Below are positions 17,821 to 27,405 of a DNA stretch of 64,000 nt, in pieces (positions within the stretch are counted from its first letter, which is position 1; every line of letters begins with the position of its first letter). The DNA lies in NCBI RefSeq assembly GCF_900103365.1, contig NZ_LT629703.1:558001-622000 (forward strand), read 5' to 3'. Below the pieces are notes generated by a model, which saw only the letters and a list, made by a program, of their open reading frames with translations, had not been told where the DNA came from and searched no databases. The position numbers and the translations under genes were made by a program. Source of the DNA: Afipia sp. GAS231 (GTDB lineage Bacteria; Pseudomonadota; Alphaproteobacteria; Rhizobiales; Xanthobacteraceae).

Positions 17821-18028
17821 AATATAGATCCAGAAATAGCCGGTTTATTTCCACAACTCTAGGACGTATTTTGCAACGCTATCCATACAAAGTCGCATCC
17901 CCTGCCTCCCGGCTCAATATCTGTCGATTTGACAGGGGGGCCTCACCACCCCATGTTCGCTTGCGAAACGGCTGGCGCGAGTCTCGCGATACCGGCCTTT
18001 ATCTTTTCCCGTAAGCTATTGGAATGAC

Positions 18029-20797
18029 ATGAATATCGTCATTGTGGAGTCGCCGGCGAAAGCCAAGACGATCAACAAGTATTTGGGCGCCTCCTACGAG
18101 GTTCTGGCCTCGTTCGGCCATGTCCGCGACCTGCCGGCCAAGAACGGATCGGTCGATCCGGAAGCCAATTTCCAGATGATCTGGGAGGTCGACCCCAAGG
18201 CGGCCGGCCGGCTCAACGACATCGCCAAGGCGCTGAAGGGCGCCGACCGCCTGATCCTCGCAACCGACCCTGACCGCGAGGGCGAAGCGATCTCCTGGCA
18301 TGTGCTCGAAGTGCTGAAAGAGAAGCGCGCGATCAAGGACCACAAGATCGAGCGCGTGGTGTTCAACGCCATCACCAAGCAGGCGGTGACGGATGCCATG
18401 AAGGCGCCGCGCCAGATCGACGGCGCGCTGGTCGACGCCTATATGGCGCGCCGGGCACTCGACTATCTCGTGGGCTTCACGCTGTCGCCGGTGTTGTGGC
18501 GCAAGCTGCCGGGCGCGCGTTCGGCCGGCCGCGTGCAGTCGGTGGCGTTGCGGCTGGTGTGCGACCGCGAACTCGAGATCGAAAAGTTCGTCGCCCGTGA
18601 ATACTGGTCGCTGGTGGCGACATTGACGACACCGCGCGGCGACGCCTTCGAGGCCCGCCTGGTCGGCGCCGACGGCAAGAAGATCCAGCGGCTCGACATC
18701 GGATCGGGTGCGGAAGCCGAGGAACTGAAGAAGGCGATCGAGGCCGCCAACTTCACGGTTTCGACCGTCGAAGCAAAGCCCGCGCGCCGCAATCCGCAAG
18801 CGCCCTTCACCACCTCGACCTTGCAGCAGGAAGCCAGCCGCAAGCTCGGCTTTGCGCCCGCGCATACGATGCGGATCGCGCAGCGGCTCTATGAAGGCAT
18901 CGATATCGGCGGCGAGACCACCGGTCTCATTACCTATATGCGAACCGACGGCGTGCAGATCGACGGCTCTGCGATCACACAAGCGCGAAAAGTGATCGGC
19001 GAGGACTACGGCAACGCCTATGTGCCGGACGCGCCGCGCCAGTATCAGACCAAGGCCAAGAACGCGCAGGAAGCCCACGAAGCGATCCGGCCGACCGACC
19101 TGTCGCGCCGGCCCGCCGAAATGCGCCGCCGCCTCGATACCGATCAGGCCAAGCTCTATGAGCTGATCTGGATCCGCACCATCGCGAGTCAAATGGAGTC
19201 CGCCGAACTCGAACGCACCACGGTGGATATCGCGGCGAAAGCCGGCGCCCGCGTACTCGACCTGCGCGCCAGCGGCCAGGTCGTGAAGTTCGACGGCTTC
19301 CTCGCGCTCTACCAGGAAGGCCGCGACGACGACGCCGAGGATGACGACAGCCGCCGTCTCCCCGCCATGAGCGAGGGCGAAGCGCTGAAGCGGCAGGATC
19401 TCGCCGTCACCCAACATTTCACCGAACCGCCGCCACGCTTCTCGGAAGCATCATTGGTGAAGCGGATGGAAGAACTCGGCATCGGCCGTCCCTCGACCTA
19501 CGCCTCGATCCTGCAGGTGCTGAAGGATCGCGGCTACGTCAAGCTCGAGAAGAAGCGGCTGCACGGCGAGGACAAGGGCCGCGTCGTGGTCGCGTTCCTG
19601 GAAAACTTCTTCGCGCGCTATGTGGAATACGATTTCACCGCAAATCTCGAAGAGCAGCTCGACCGTATCTCAAACAACGAGATTTCCTGGCAGCAGGTAC
19701 TGAAGGAGTTCTGGGTCGGCTTTTCCGGCGCGGTCGCCGACATCAAGGACATCAGGGTCTCCGAAGTGCTCGACGTGCTCGACGACATGCTGGGCCCGCA
19801 CATCTATCCGCCGCGCGCGGATGGCGGCGATGTCCGGCAATGCCCGACCTGCGGCACCGGCAAGCTCAATCTGAAGGCCGGCAAGTTCGGCGCCTTTGTC
19901 GGCTGCTCGAACTATCCCGAATGCCGTCACACGCGTCCATTGGCCGCCGACGGCGAAGCCAGCGCCGACCGCGTGCTCGGCAAGGACCCGGAGACCGATC
20001 TCGACGTCACGGTAAAGGCCGGTCGCTTCGGTCCCTACATCCAGCTCGGCGAGCAGAAGGATTATGCCGAGGGCGAAAAGCCGCGGCGCGCCGGCATTCC
20101 AAAGAACACGTCGCCCAGCGACATGGAGCTCGAACTGGCGCTGAAGCTGTTGTCGCTGCCGCGCGAGATCGGCAAGCATCCGGAAACCGGCGAGCCGATC
20201 ACCGCCGGCATCGGCCGCTTCGGCCCGTTCGTACGCCACGAAAAAACCTATGCCAGCCTGGAAGCCGGCGACGAAGTGTTCGACGTCGGCCTCAACCGCG
20301 CGGTGACGCTGATCGCGGAAAAGATCGCCAAGGGCCCGAGCGGACGCCGTTTTGGCGCCGATCCCGGCAAGCCGCTCGGCGAGCATCCGAGCCTCGGCGG
20401 CGTCGCGGTCAAGAACGGCCGCTATGGCGCCTACGTCACATCGGGTGGCGTCAACGCCACGATCCCGAGCGACAAAACGCCGGAGACGATCACGCTCGCC
20501 GAGGCGATCGCGTTGATCGACGAACGTGCCGCCAAGGGCGGCGGCAAGCCGAAGCGCGGCGCCAAGAAGGCCGCTCCGAAGAAGGCCGCTCCGAAGAAGG
20601 CCGCCGCTAAATCGGCCGATCCCGACGCGCCAAAGCCCGCCAAGAAGGCTGCGGTGAAGAAGGCGGCCGCGAAACCGAAGGCGGACGCCGTGAGCAAGGC
20701 GCGCGCGCCGGTTGCGTCAGCCGCCAAGACGTCGGCGGCCAAGCCTGCAGCATCCAAACCGCCTGCGAAAAAGAGCGCGGGCAAGGCCCGGGGATAA
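18029..20797 (+). CDS. topA: DNA topoisomerase I
   Basis: 922 residues. It relaxes negative supercoils by single-strand passage. The Toprim domain opens with MNIVIVESPAKAKTINKYLG and contains ATDPDREGEAISWH; the active-site tyrosine is Tyr303 in GLITYMRTDG. A zinc-finger repeat (CPTCGTGKLNLKAGKFGAF, then GCSNYPEC) follows near residues 610-640, then several Topo-C repeats (KAGRFGPYIQLG, GIGRFGPFVRHE, KNGRYGAYVTSG). The last 95 residues are an Ala/Lys/Pro-rich tail, common in rhizobial homologues. rnr starts at the base after its stop codon. Confidence 0.97.
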   Translation: MNIVIVESPAKAKTINKYLGASYEVLASFGHVRDLPAKNGSVDPEANFQMIWEVDPKAAGRLNDIAKALKGADRLILATDPDREGEAISWHVLEVLKEKRAIKDHKIERVVFNAITKQAVTDAMKAPRQIDGALVDAYMARRALDYLVGFTLSPVLWRKLPGARSAGRVQSVALRLVCDRELEIEKFVAREYWSLVATLTTPRGDAFEARLVGADGKKIQRLDIGSGAEAEELKKAIEAANFTVSTVEAKPARRNPQAPFTTSTLQQEASRKLGFAPAHTMRIAQRLYEGIDIGGETTGLITYMRTDGVQIDGSAITQARKVIGEDYGNAYVPDAPRQYQTKAKNAQEAHEAIRPTDLSRRPAEMRRRLDTDQAKLYELIWIRTIASQMESAELERTTVDIAAKAGARVLDLRASGQVVKFDGFLALYQEGRDDDAEDDDSRRLPAMSEGEALKRQDLAVTQHFTEPPPRFSEASLVKRMEELGIGRPSTYASILQVLKDRGYVKLEKKRLHGEDKGRVVVAFLENFFARYVEYDFTANLEEQLDRISNNEISWQQVLKEFWVGFSGAVADIKDIRVSEVLDVLDDMLGPHIYPPRADGGDVRQCPTCGTGKLNLKAGKFGAFVGCSNYPECRHTRPLAADGEASADRVLGKDPETDLDVTVKAGRFGPYIQLGEQKDYAEGEKPRRAGIPKNTSPSDMELELALKLLSLPREIGKHPETGEPITAGIGRFGPFVRHEKTYASLEAGDEVFDVGLNRAVTLIAEKIAKGPSGRRFGADPGKPLGEHPSLGGVAVKNGRYGAYVTSGGVNATIPSDKTPETITLAEAIALIDERAAKGGGKPKRGAKKAAPKKAAPKKAAAKSADPDAPKPAKKAAVKKAAAKPKADAVSKARAPVASAAKTSAAKPAASKPPAKKSAGKARG

Positions 20798-23188
20798 GTG
20801 AACAAAAAGCACGACAGTGGTTTTCCGAGCCGGGACGCCATCGTCGCCTTCATCCGCGCGAATCCCGGCAATATCGGCACCCGCGAGATCGCGCGCGAGT
20901 TCGGCCTGAAGAACGCCGACCGCGTCGCGTTGAAGCAAATCCTGCGCGAGCTCGCCGACGACGGCTCGGTCGCCAAGCGCGGCCGCAAGATACTGGAGCC
21001 GGCCGCCCTGCCCCCGACCGTGATGGCCGACATCACCGGGCGCGACACCGACGGCGAACTGCTCGCGGCGCCCACTGAATGGGATACCGAGCAGGACGGA
21101 CCTGCCCCGAAAATCCGCATTCACGTTCCGCGACGCCCGCAGCCCGGCACCGCCGCCGGCGTCGGCGATCGCGCGCTGCTGCGCGTCGAGAAAACCGGTG
21201 ACAGCGACGGCACGCCCTATCGCGGCCGCGTCATCAAGGTCATCGATGACGCCCGCACCCGCCTGCTCGGCATCTTCCGCGCTTTGCCCGCCGGTGGCGG
21301 CCGGCTCATTCCCGTCGACAAGAAGCAAGCCGGCCGCGAACTCAACATCGCCAAGGACGACACCGGCGGCGCCGAGGATGGCGACCTGGTCAGCGTCGAT
21401 CTGGTGCGCACGCGCGGTTACGGCCTGGCGTCAGGCAAGGTGAAGGAGCGGCTCGGTTCGCTCGCGACCGAGAAAGCGGTCAGCCTGATCGCGATCCACG
21501 CCCACGACATTCCGCAGGTGTTTTCGCCGGCGGCGGTGCGCGAGGCCGAGGATGCGCAGCCCGCGACCCTGAAGGGCCGCGACGACTGGCGCGACCTGCC
21601 GCTCGTCACCATCGATCCGCCGGACGCCAAGGATCACGACGACGCGGTCCACGCCGCGCCCGATCTCGACCCCAACAACAAGGGCGGCTTTATCGTTCAT
21701 GTCGCGATCGCCGACGTCGCCTTCTATGTGCGGCCGGGGTCGGCCCTGGACCGTGATGCGCTGACACGCGGCAATTCGGTGTACTTCCCCGATCGCGTGG
21801 TGCCGATGCTGCCCGAGCGCATCTCCAACGACCTCTGTTCGCTGGTGCCGGGCGAGCCGCGCGGCGCGCTCGCGGTGCGGATGGTAATTGGAAACGACGG
21901 CCGCAAGCGCTCGCACAGTTTTCATCGCGTGCTGATGCGCTCGGCCGCCAAGCTCAATTACGCGCAGGCGCAGGCTGCGATCGACGGCCGGCCCGACGAC
22001 ACCACGGGTCCCCTGCTCGAACCGATCCTCAAGCCGCTGTATACGGCCTATGCGCTGGTGAAACTGGCGCGCGACGAACGCGACCCGCTCGATCTGGATT
22101 TGCCCGAACGCAAGATTTTGCTCAAAGCCGACGGCACGGTCGATCGCGTCATCGTTCCGGACCGGCTTGATGCGCACAAGCTCATCGAAGAGTTCATGAT
22201 CCTCGCCAACGTCGCCGCCGCCGAGATGCTCGAGAAGAAAGCGCTGCCGCTGATCTATCGGGTGCACGACGAACCGTCGCAGGAGAAGGTTCATAACCTC
22301 GCGGAATTCCTGAAGACGCTCGATTTGCCGTTCGCCAAAGCCGGTGCGCTGCGCCCGGCACTGTTCAATCGCGTGCTGGGCCAGGTTCGCGGCGAGGACT
22401 ACGAACCGCTGGTCAACGAAGTGGTGTTGCGCTCGCAGGCGCAAGCGGAATATTCGGCGGAGAATTACGGCCATTTCGGCCTCAACCTGCGCCGCTATGC
22501 GCATTTCACTTCGCCGATCAGGCGATACGCGGATCTGATCGTGCATCGCGCGCTGATCCGCTCACTTGGGCTCGGCGAAGGCGCGCTGCCGGAAACCGAA
22601 ACGCTGGAAACGCTTGGCGAAGTTGCAGCCCAGATATCCGTGACAGAACGGCGCGCCATGAAGGCGGAACGCGAGACCGCCGACCGCCTGATCGCGCATT
22701 TCCTCGCCGACCGTATCGGCGCCAGCTTCCAGGGCCGTATTTCCGGCGTCACCCGCGCCGGGCTGTTCGTCAAACTCTCGGAAACCGGTGCCGACGGCCT
22801 GATCCCGATCCGCACGCTCGGGTCAGAATATTTCAATTACGACGAGACGCGGCACGCGCTCATCGGCACGCGCAGTGGTGCCATGCATCGGCTCGGTGAC
22901 GTTGTCGACGTGCGTCTGGTAGAAGCAGCACCAGTGGCCGGCGCGTTGCGGTTCGAATTGTTGTCGGAAGGCCAATCTATTCCGCGCGGCAGAAAACGTG
23001 ACGGATCGCGCGCATCGACAAGTCAGTCGAAAGCGCGTCCAGGCCGCAGCCCGAACGACAAGGCCGGGCCGTCAGGCAAGTTCGGCAAGGGCAAGTCTGG
23101 CAAGGGAAAGTCTGGCAAGGGCAAGTCCGGGAAATTCAAGTCGGGTAAAGCCAAATCCGGCACATCGAAGAAAGGCAAATCATGGTAA
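20798..23188 (+). CDS. rnr: Ribonuclease R
   Basis: 796 residues, 3'-5' exoribonuclease. An N-terminal helix-turn-helix (GNIGTREIAREFGLKNADR) precedes cold-shock folds, then the RNB domain with TIDPPDAKDHDDAVHA (metal-binding Asp cluster), ISNDLCSLVPGEPRGALAVRM, and FGLNLRRYAHFTSPIRRYADLIVH. An S1 domain (GRISGVTRAGLFVKLSETGADGLIPI) follows. The last 50 residues are Lys/Gly/Ser repeats. It starts with GTG 20798, directly after the topA stop, so translation is coupled. The DUF983 gene overlaps its 3' end by seven bases. Confidence 0.95.
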   Translation: MNKKHDSGFPSRDAIVAFIRANPGNIGTREIAREFGLKNADRVALKQILRELADDGSVAKRGRKILEPAALPPTVMADITGRDTDGELLAAPTEWDTEQDGPAPKIRIHVPRRPQPGTAAGVGDRALLRVEKTGDSDGTPYRGRVIKVIDDARTRLLGIFRALPAGGGRLIPVDKKQAGRELNIAKDDTGGAEDGDLVSVDLVRTRGYGLASGKVKERLGSLATEKAVSLIAIHAHDIPQVFSPAAVREAEDAQPATLKGRDDWRDLPLVTIDPPDAKDHDDAVHAAPDLDPNNKGGFIVHVAIADVAFYVRPGSALDRDALTRGNSVYFPDRVVPMLPERISNDLCSLVPGEPRGALAVRMVIGNDGRKRSHSFHRVLMRSAAKLNYAQAQAAIDGRPDDTTGPLLEPILKPLYTAYALVKLARDERDPLDLDLPERKILLKADGTVDRVIVPDRLDAHKLIEEFMILANVAAAEMLEKKALPLIYRVHDEPSQEKVHNLAEFLKTLDLPFAKAGALRPALFNRVLGQVRGEDYEPLVNEVVLRSQAQAEYSAENYGHFGLNLRRYAHFTSPIRRYADLIVHRALIRSLGLGEGALPETETLETLGEVAAQISVTERRAMKAERETADRLIAHFLADRIGASFQGRISGVTRAGLFVKLSETGADGLIPIRTLGSEYFNYDETRHALIGTRSGAMHRLGDVVDVRLVEAAPVAGALRFELLSEGQSIPRGRKRDGSRASTSQSKARPGRSPNDKAGPSGKFGKGKSGKGKSGKGKSGKFKSGKAKSGTSKKGKSW
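23077..23175 (+). repeat. Short tandem repeats encoding the RNase R tail
   Basis: About six degenerate units of 12-15 bases, close to GGCAAGGGCAAGTCT, encode a Gly-Lys-Ser tail ending SKKGKSW. The repeats keep the frame. Basic tails of RNase R homologues bind ribosomes or structured RNA, so length changes here might alter binding. Confidence 0.75.
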
Positions 23189-23622
23189 CGGTGAGCACCG
23201 CAACAGCCGTCTGGAGCCGGGATTCCGTGAAGGGCGAAAAGCGCGACCTGTGGACCGCGATGAAGCGAGGCTTTCGCTGCCGCTGCCCGCGCTGCGGCGA
23301 AGGCAAGCTGTTCCGCGCCTTCCTGAAGGTCGACAACAACTGCTCGGTGTGCGGGCTCGACTACACGCCGCACCGCGCCGACGATTTGCCAGCCTATCTC
23401 GTGATCATCATCGTCGGCCACATCCTGGTACCGGTTATCCTGTGGATCGAAACCGATTATGCGCCGCCGGTCTGGCTGCAGCTTTCGATCTACCTGCCGG
23501 TGACCTTGATTGCGTCGCTGGCGCTGCTGCAACCGGTCAAGGGCGCGGTGGTCGGCTTCCAGTGGGCGCTACGGATGCACGGCTTTGACGAAAATGCTCC
23601 TGGCGAGATCCCGCCGGTGTAG
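23182..23622 (+). CDS. DUF983 family membrane protein
   Basis: 146 residues. Two CxxC pairs in the first half (CRCPRCGEGKLFRAFLK and NNCSVCGLDYTPH) form a zinc ribbon, followed by two membrane helices (AYLVIIIVGHILVPVILW and WLQLSIYLPVTLIASLAL). This is the DUF983 layout, found beside rnr and cytochrome oxidase genes in alphaproteobacteria; function unknown. ATG 23182 overlaps the rnr stop region by seven bases, so translation is coupled to rnr. Confidence 0.9.
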   Translation: MVTVSTATAVWSRDSVKGEKRDLWTAMKRGFRCRCPRCGEGKLFRAFLKVDNNCSVCGLDYTPHRADDLPAYLVIIIVGHILVPVILWIETDYAPPVWLQLSIYLPVTLIASLALLQPVKGAVVGFQWALRMHGFDENAPGEIPPV

Positions 23623-23724
23623 AGCCTTATCGGTTCTGATTGAATCAGAACCGGGCTCACCTCTTTTGTCCTGACGCGTTTTCTTGACGCGAACCGGTGT
23701 CCACTTCGCTCGAAAACGCTTTAG
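23621..23724. repeat. Modular intergenic repeat, family A, copy with internal deletion
   Basis: The GGTTCTGATTGAATCAGAACC hairpin region (near 23632-23652) is followed by TGACGCGTTTTCTTGACGCG and CTCGAAAACGCTTTAGC. The CCCCGGATC-GATCCGGGG hairpin present in the copies at 11357, 27937 and 30027 is missing. It overlaps the last bases of the DUF983 gene's stop region and precedes the Nudix gene. Confidence 0.75.
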
Positions 23725-23765
23725 CTAAACCAAAAACAACAAAAGCTTGAAAAATCGGGGATGGA

Positions 23766-24503
23766 ATGATTGACGCTGCGACCGCGCCCAAGGAAGAAAA
23801 AGAAGCCGACCACCATCCGTATTTCCGGCCGAAAGACGCGGCGACGCTGATCCTGATCGATCGCTCCGGCGAGAAGCCGAAGGTGCTGGTCGGCAAGCGC
23901 CACGACAACGTGGTGTTCATGCCGGGCAAGTTCGTGTTTCCCGGCGGCCGCGTCGACAAATCAGACAACCGCGTCCCCGTTGCCGCCTCGATCACCAAGG
24001 AACTTGAAGCCAATCTGCTCAAGGGCAGTCCCAAGATCGCTGCGTCCCGCGCGCGTGCGCTCGCGGTCGCTGCGATCCGTGAAGCCTGCGAGGAAACCGG
24101 CCTCTGCCTCGGCCGCAAGGTCGACCAGAAGGTAACGCTCGAGGGCGCCTGGAAGCCGTTCAGCGACGCCGGCCTGTTGCCCGATCCGTCGAGCCTGTTC
24201 CTGATTGCGCGTGCGATCACTCCGCCCGGCCGCGTCCGCCGCTTCGACACCCGGTTCTTCACCGCCGATGCCTCCGCGATCACCCATCGCGTCGAGGGCG
24301 TGATTCATCCCGATGCCGAACTGGTGGAACTGGTCTGGGTCGAGATCGGCTCCAAGCCGCTGGCCGATCTACATGCCATGACCAAGAACGTCCTGAACGA
24401 ACTCGACCGCCGCCTTGCCACCGGTCCCCTGCATCACGACGCGCCGGTGCCGTTCTTCCATTTCTACGGCGGCAAGATGCAGAAGGACGTGCTGGGGGCG
24501 TAG
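23766..24503 (+). CDS. Nudix hydrolase
   Basis: 245 residues. The Nudix box is split by an insertion: FVFPGGRVD near residue 60, then AAIREACEETGLCLG near residue 103, which carries the REACEETG metal-binding core. Such a long insert between the Gly and the REx2EE part occurs in the larger NUDT-like subgroup. Substrates of this subgroup, possibly CoA or nucleotide derivatives, are uncertain. In related genomes a Nudix gene of this type follows DUF983 and precedes rpmG; here an SDR and a monooxygenase intervene. ATG 23766 follows GGGGATGG. Confidence 0.9.
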   Translation: MIDAATAPKEEKEADHHPYFRPKDAATLILIDRSGEKPKVLVGKRHDNVVFMPGKFVFPGGRVDKSDNRVPVAASITKELEANLLKGSPKIAASRARALAVAAIREACEETGLCLGRKVDQKVTLEGAWKPFSDAGLLPDPSSLFLIARAITPPGRVRRFDTRFFTADASAITHRVEGVIHPDAELVELVWVEIGSKPLADLHAMTKNVLNELDRRLATGPLHHDAPVPFFHFYGGKMQKDVLGA

Positions 24504-24561
24504 GCACTTCTGGTGAACAACGGGGCGCCGGGATACGACGCCTCCGCTTCCTGACCGTCGT

Positions 24562-25299
24562 TTAGATCGCAGCCGCTCCCCCATCGACGAACAATTCGAC
24601 GCCGGCCACGTAACTCGAATCGTCGGAGGCAAGAAACAGCGCCGCCTTGGCGATTTCATCGGCCTCGCCGATGCGGCCGAGCGGCACCAGCGATTTCATG
24701 TAGTTCCGTACGTCGTCGTTGGCGAACACATCGAAGCCAGGCGTCTGGACCGGTCCGGGGCTTAGAACGTTGACCCGGATTTTTCGCGCCTTCAGATCCG
24801 CGGTCCAGCTCCGTGCGAACGAACGAATGGCGGCCTTGGTGGCACCATAGACGGTGGCGGCTTCGAAACCTTTTGAACCCGCGACGGAGCCGGTGAGGAT
24901 GATCGAGCCGCCTTCACCCATCAGCGGCACCGCCTGCTGCACCGTGAAGATCACGCCTTTGACGTTGATGTTGAACATCTTGTCGTAGGCATCCTCGGTG
25001 ATCGTCCCGAACGGCGTGAATTCGTAGATCCCGGCATTGGCGTACAGCACGTCGATGCGGCCCTTGGTGGCCTTCACCGTATCGAACAGCCGCGTGAGGT
25101 CGCCGACATCGGCGGCATCCGCCTGCACCGCCGTGGCGTTGGGGCCGATTTCCTTTACCGCTTTATCGAGTTCGGACTGGCGGCGGCCGGTGATGAACAC
25201 GTGCGCGCCCTCTTCCGCGAACCGTTTCGCAGCGGCCAAGCCGATACCGGCGCTGCCGCCGGTGACGACTGCAATCTTTCCTTCAAGCTTCCCGATCAT
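24562..25299 (-). CDS. SDR-family oxidoreductase
   Basis: 245 residues, classical short-chain dehydrogenase. NAD(P) motif TGGSAGIG at residues 13-20, YANAG at 86-90, catalytic Ser138, Tyr151 and Lys155. The end VELFVDGGAAAI is usual. ATG 25299 has GGAGAG upstream. It resembles the SDR at 16184-16957 in length and several stretches (for example FLASDD and VDGG), so the two may be distant paralogues. It is convergent with the Nudix gene and divergent from the FMN monooxygenase at 25518. Confidence 0.92.
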   Translation of the reverse strand: MIGKLEGKIAVVTGGSAGIGLAAAKRFAEEGAHVFITGRRQSELDKAVKEIGPNATAVQADAADVGDLTRLFDTVKATKGRIDVLYANAGIYEFTPFGTITEDAYDKMFNINVKGVIFTVQQAVPLMGEGGSIILTGSVAGSKGFEAATVYGATKAAIRSFARSWTADLKARKIRVNVLSPGPVQTPGFDVFANDDVRNYMKSLVPLGRIGEADEIAKAALFLASDDSSYVAGVELFVDGGAAAI

Positions 25300-25517
25300 G
25301 ACACTCTCCGTTGGATGAAGCGGCAGCGCCGCCTTACACAGGGGAAGATGCGCTTATTCATGATTTGGCGGTATTTGGCTTATTCTGATATTATTTATCC
25401 ATTCGGATAAGCAGTCTCATCCTTTCAGCAACGCCGAAATTGCAAGATTCTTCTCGACGGTCCCGATGGCGCAACGGCGAACCGTCCCTATCTGTTCCCC
25501 AACAATAACAGCACGGA

Positions 25518-26852
25518 ATGGGGCAGATGGCGAAGCGGCAACTCAAGCTCGGCGCATTCATGCGGCCGGTCTCTATCCACACCGGCGCGTGGCGCTACCC
25601 GGGCGCCTGGCCCGACGCCAATTTCAATTTCCCACATATCAAGAAACTGATCCAGAAGCTCGAAGCCGGCAAATTCGACGCCTTCTTCATGGCCGACCAT
25701 CTGGCGGTATTGAACATGCCGGTCAACGCGCTCAAGCGCAGCCACACCGTCACTTCGTTTGAACCGTTCACGCTGCTGTCCGCGCTGGCCGGAGCCACCG
25801 AACATATCGGCCTGATCGCGACGGGATCGACCACATTCGACGAGCCCTATCATGTCGCCCGCCGCTTTGCCTCGCTCGATCATATCTCCGGCGGCCGCGC
25901 GGGGTGGAATATCGTCACCACCTCCAATCCGGACGCCGCGCTGAATTTCGGGCTCGACGACCATATGGAGCATGCCGAGCGCTACAAGCGCGCCCGCGAA
26001 TTCTATGACGTGGTCACCGGTCTGTGGGATTCCTTTGCCGACGACGCCTTCGTGCGCGACGTCGAACAGGGGCTGTATTTCGATCCCGCCAAGATGCACG
26101 TGCTCGATCACAGGGGAAAATATCTCAGCGTGCGCGGGCCGCTCAATATCGCCCGCCCCATCCAGGGCTGGCCGCTGATCGTGCAGGCCGGCGCGTCCGA
26201 GGACGGCAAGCAGCTTGCGGCTGAAACGGCGGAGGCCGTGTTCACCGGCGGCGGCCCCCTCGCCGACAGCCAGAAGCTTTATGCCGATATCAAGGGCCGG
26301 ATGGAAAAGATCGGTCGCGACCCTGAGCACCTGAAGATCCTGCCCGGCGCCTTCGTCGTGGTAGGCGACAGCGTCGACGAGGCCAAGGAGAAGCGCGCCA
26401 AGCTCGACAGCATGGTGCATTACGACTCAGCCATCGCCTCGCTGTCAGTGCAGCTCGGCACCGACGCCTCCGGCTTCGATCCCGACGGCCAGTTGCCGCC
26501 GATTCCCGAAACCAATGCCAGCAAGAGCGGCCGCCAGCGCCTGGTCGATGTTGCCGCCCGCGACAAGCTCACGGTACGCCAGCTCGCGCAGCGCGTCGGC
26601 GGTTATGGCGGGCTCTCGTTTGTCGGCACGCCCGTGACCATCGCCGACCAGATGGAGGAATGGCTGACCAGCCGCGGCAGCGACGGTTTCAACATCATGT
26701 TCCCGTTTCTGCCCGCGGGCCTGGACGATTTCGTCGACAAGGTCGTCCCGGAACTGCAGAAACGCGGGATTTTCCGTAAAGAATACGAAGGCAGGACGCT
26801 GCGCGAGAATTTGGGGCTGCCGAGGCCGAAAAACCGCTTCTTTGAGAGTTAA
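25518..26852 (+). CDS. LLM-class FMN-dependent monooxygenase (NtaA/SnaA/DszA type)
   Basis: 444 residues. The two-component flavin monooxygenase family is recognised by [66 protein letters not shown], then [20 protein letters not shown], and [15 protein letters not shown]. Members oxidise nitrilotriacetate, sulfonates, dibenzothiophene sulfone or alkanes using FMNH2 from a separate reductase; no reductase is next door. The start may be ATG 25518 or ATG 25527; neither has a clear ribosome site. Divergent from an SDR gene. Confidence 0.9.
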   Translation: MGQMAKRQLKLGAFMRPVSIHTGAWRYPGAWPDANFNFPHIKKLIQKLEAGKFDAFFMADHLAVLNMPVNALKRSHTVTSFEPFTLLSALAGATEHIGLIATGSTTFDEPYHVARRFASLDHISGGRAGWNIVTTSNPDAALNFGLDDHMEHAERYKRAREFYDVVTGLWDSFADDAFVRDVEQGLYFDPAKMHVLDHRGKYLSVRGPLNIARPIQGWPLIVQAGASEDGKQLAAETAEAVFTGGGPLADSQKLYADIKGRMEKIGRDPEHLKILPGAFVVVGDSVDEAKEKRAKLDSMVHYDSAIASLSVQLGTDASGFDPDGQLPPIPETNASKSGRQRLVDVAARDKLTVRQLAQRVGGYGGLSFVGTPVTIADQMEEWLTSRGSDGFNIMFPFLPAGLDDFVDKVVPELQKRGIFRKEYEGRTLRENLGLPRPKNRFFES

Positions 26853-26853
26853 C

Positions 26854-26902
26854 GCGCGTATTCCGCAAAACTGGGCACCGGTTTTGCGATCAGAATACGC
26901 GC
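26854..26902. repeat. Nested dyad after the FMN monooxygenase
   Basis: Outer arms GCGCGTATTC (26854-26863) and GAATACGCGC (26893-26902), inner arms CGCAAAAC (26864-26871) and GTTTTGCG (26881-26888), both perfect. It begins two bases after the stop codon and lies upstream of rpmG. It could be a terminator, but the nested form and the central GGGCACCG suggest a repeat element. Confidence 0.75.
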
Positions 26903-27040
26903 AAAGGCATGGATTCTACCCGGAATCAGGCCGGTTTTTGCCCCGAAAACCTTGACTTTGGGCGGATCGAAGGTAGGTTGCGGCGCAAATGCAGGCCGAT
27001 TTGGCCGGCGCCTGACACCCCCATTTTTGAGGTTTCGAAC

Positions 27041-27208
27041 ATGGCCAAAGCGGTCACCATCAAGGTCAAGCTCGTTTCCACGGCGGATACCGGCTTCTAT
27101 TACGTCGCCAAGAAGAATTCGCGCACCATGACCGACAAGCTGGTCAAGAAGAAGTACGACCCGGTCGCGCGCAAGCACGTCGAGTTCAAGGAATCGAAGA
27201 TCAAGTAA
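27041..27208 (+). CDS. rpmG: 50S ribosomal protein L33
   Basis: 55 residues: [19 protein letters not shown], then [15 protein letters not shown] and [19 protein letters not shown]. This is the standard L33 length. It lacks the four zinc-binding Cys residues, so it is the zinc-independent form. I used ATG 27041; the frame is open upstream but that part has no family match. A strong terminator follows 25 bases after the stop. Confidence 0.97.
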   Translation: MAKAVTIKVKLVSTADTGFYYVAKKNSRTMTDKLVKKKYDPVARKHVEFKESKIK

Positions 27209-27232
27209 GACCGCTGGCACGGTACTGAGTTC

Positions 27233-27258
27233 AACGGGGCCTTGCGGCCCCGTTTTCA
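27233..27258 (+). terminator. Rho-independent terminator of rpmG
   Basis: Nine-base arms AACGGGGCC (27233-27241) and GGCCCCGTT (27246-27254) around loop TTGC, followed by TTCATTTT. Confidence 0.9.
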
Positions 27259-27405
27259 TTTTGCGGCCCGCCACCTGAAAGGTGGCACCAGGACCCGCGC
27301 ACTGTTATCCTCGCTCGGGAACCAGTTTCCGAACACCGTGTTGAGGTAAGCGATTCCGCCGCGCCGACTTGTGCCTCTCTGGAAGGCCCTGGGCATCGGG
27401 TTCAC

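Noticed and set aside
25370..25412. Dyad CTTATTC ... GGATAAG between SDR and FMN monooxygenase
   Set aside because: Arms of seven bases with a mismatch and an irregular spacer in an AT-rich stretch; too weak to call.
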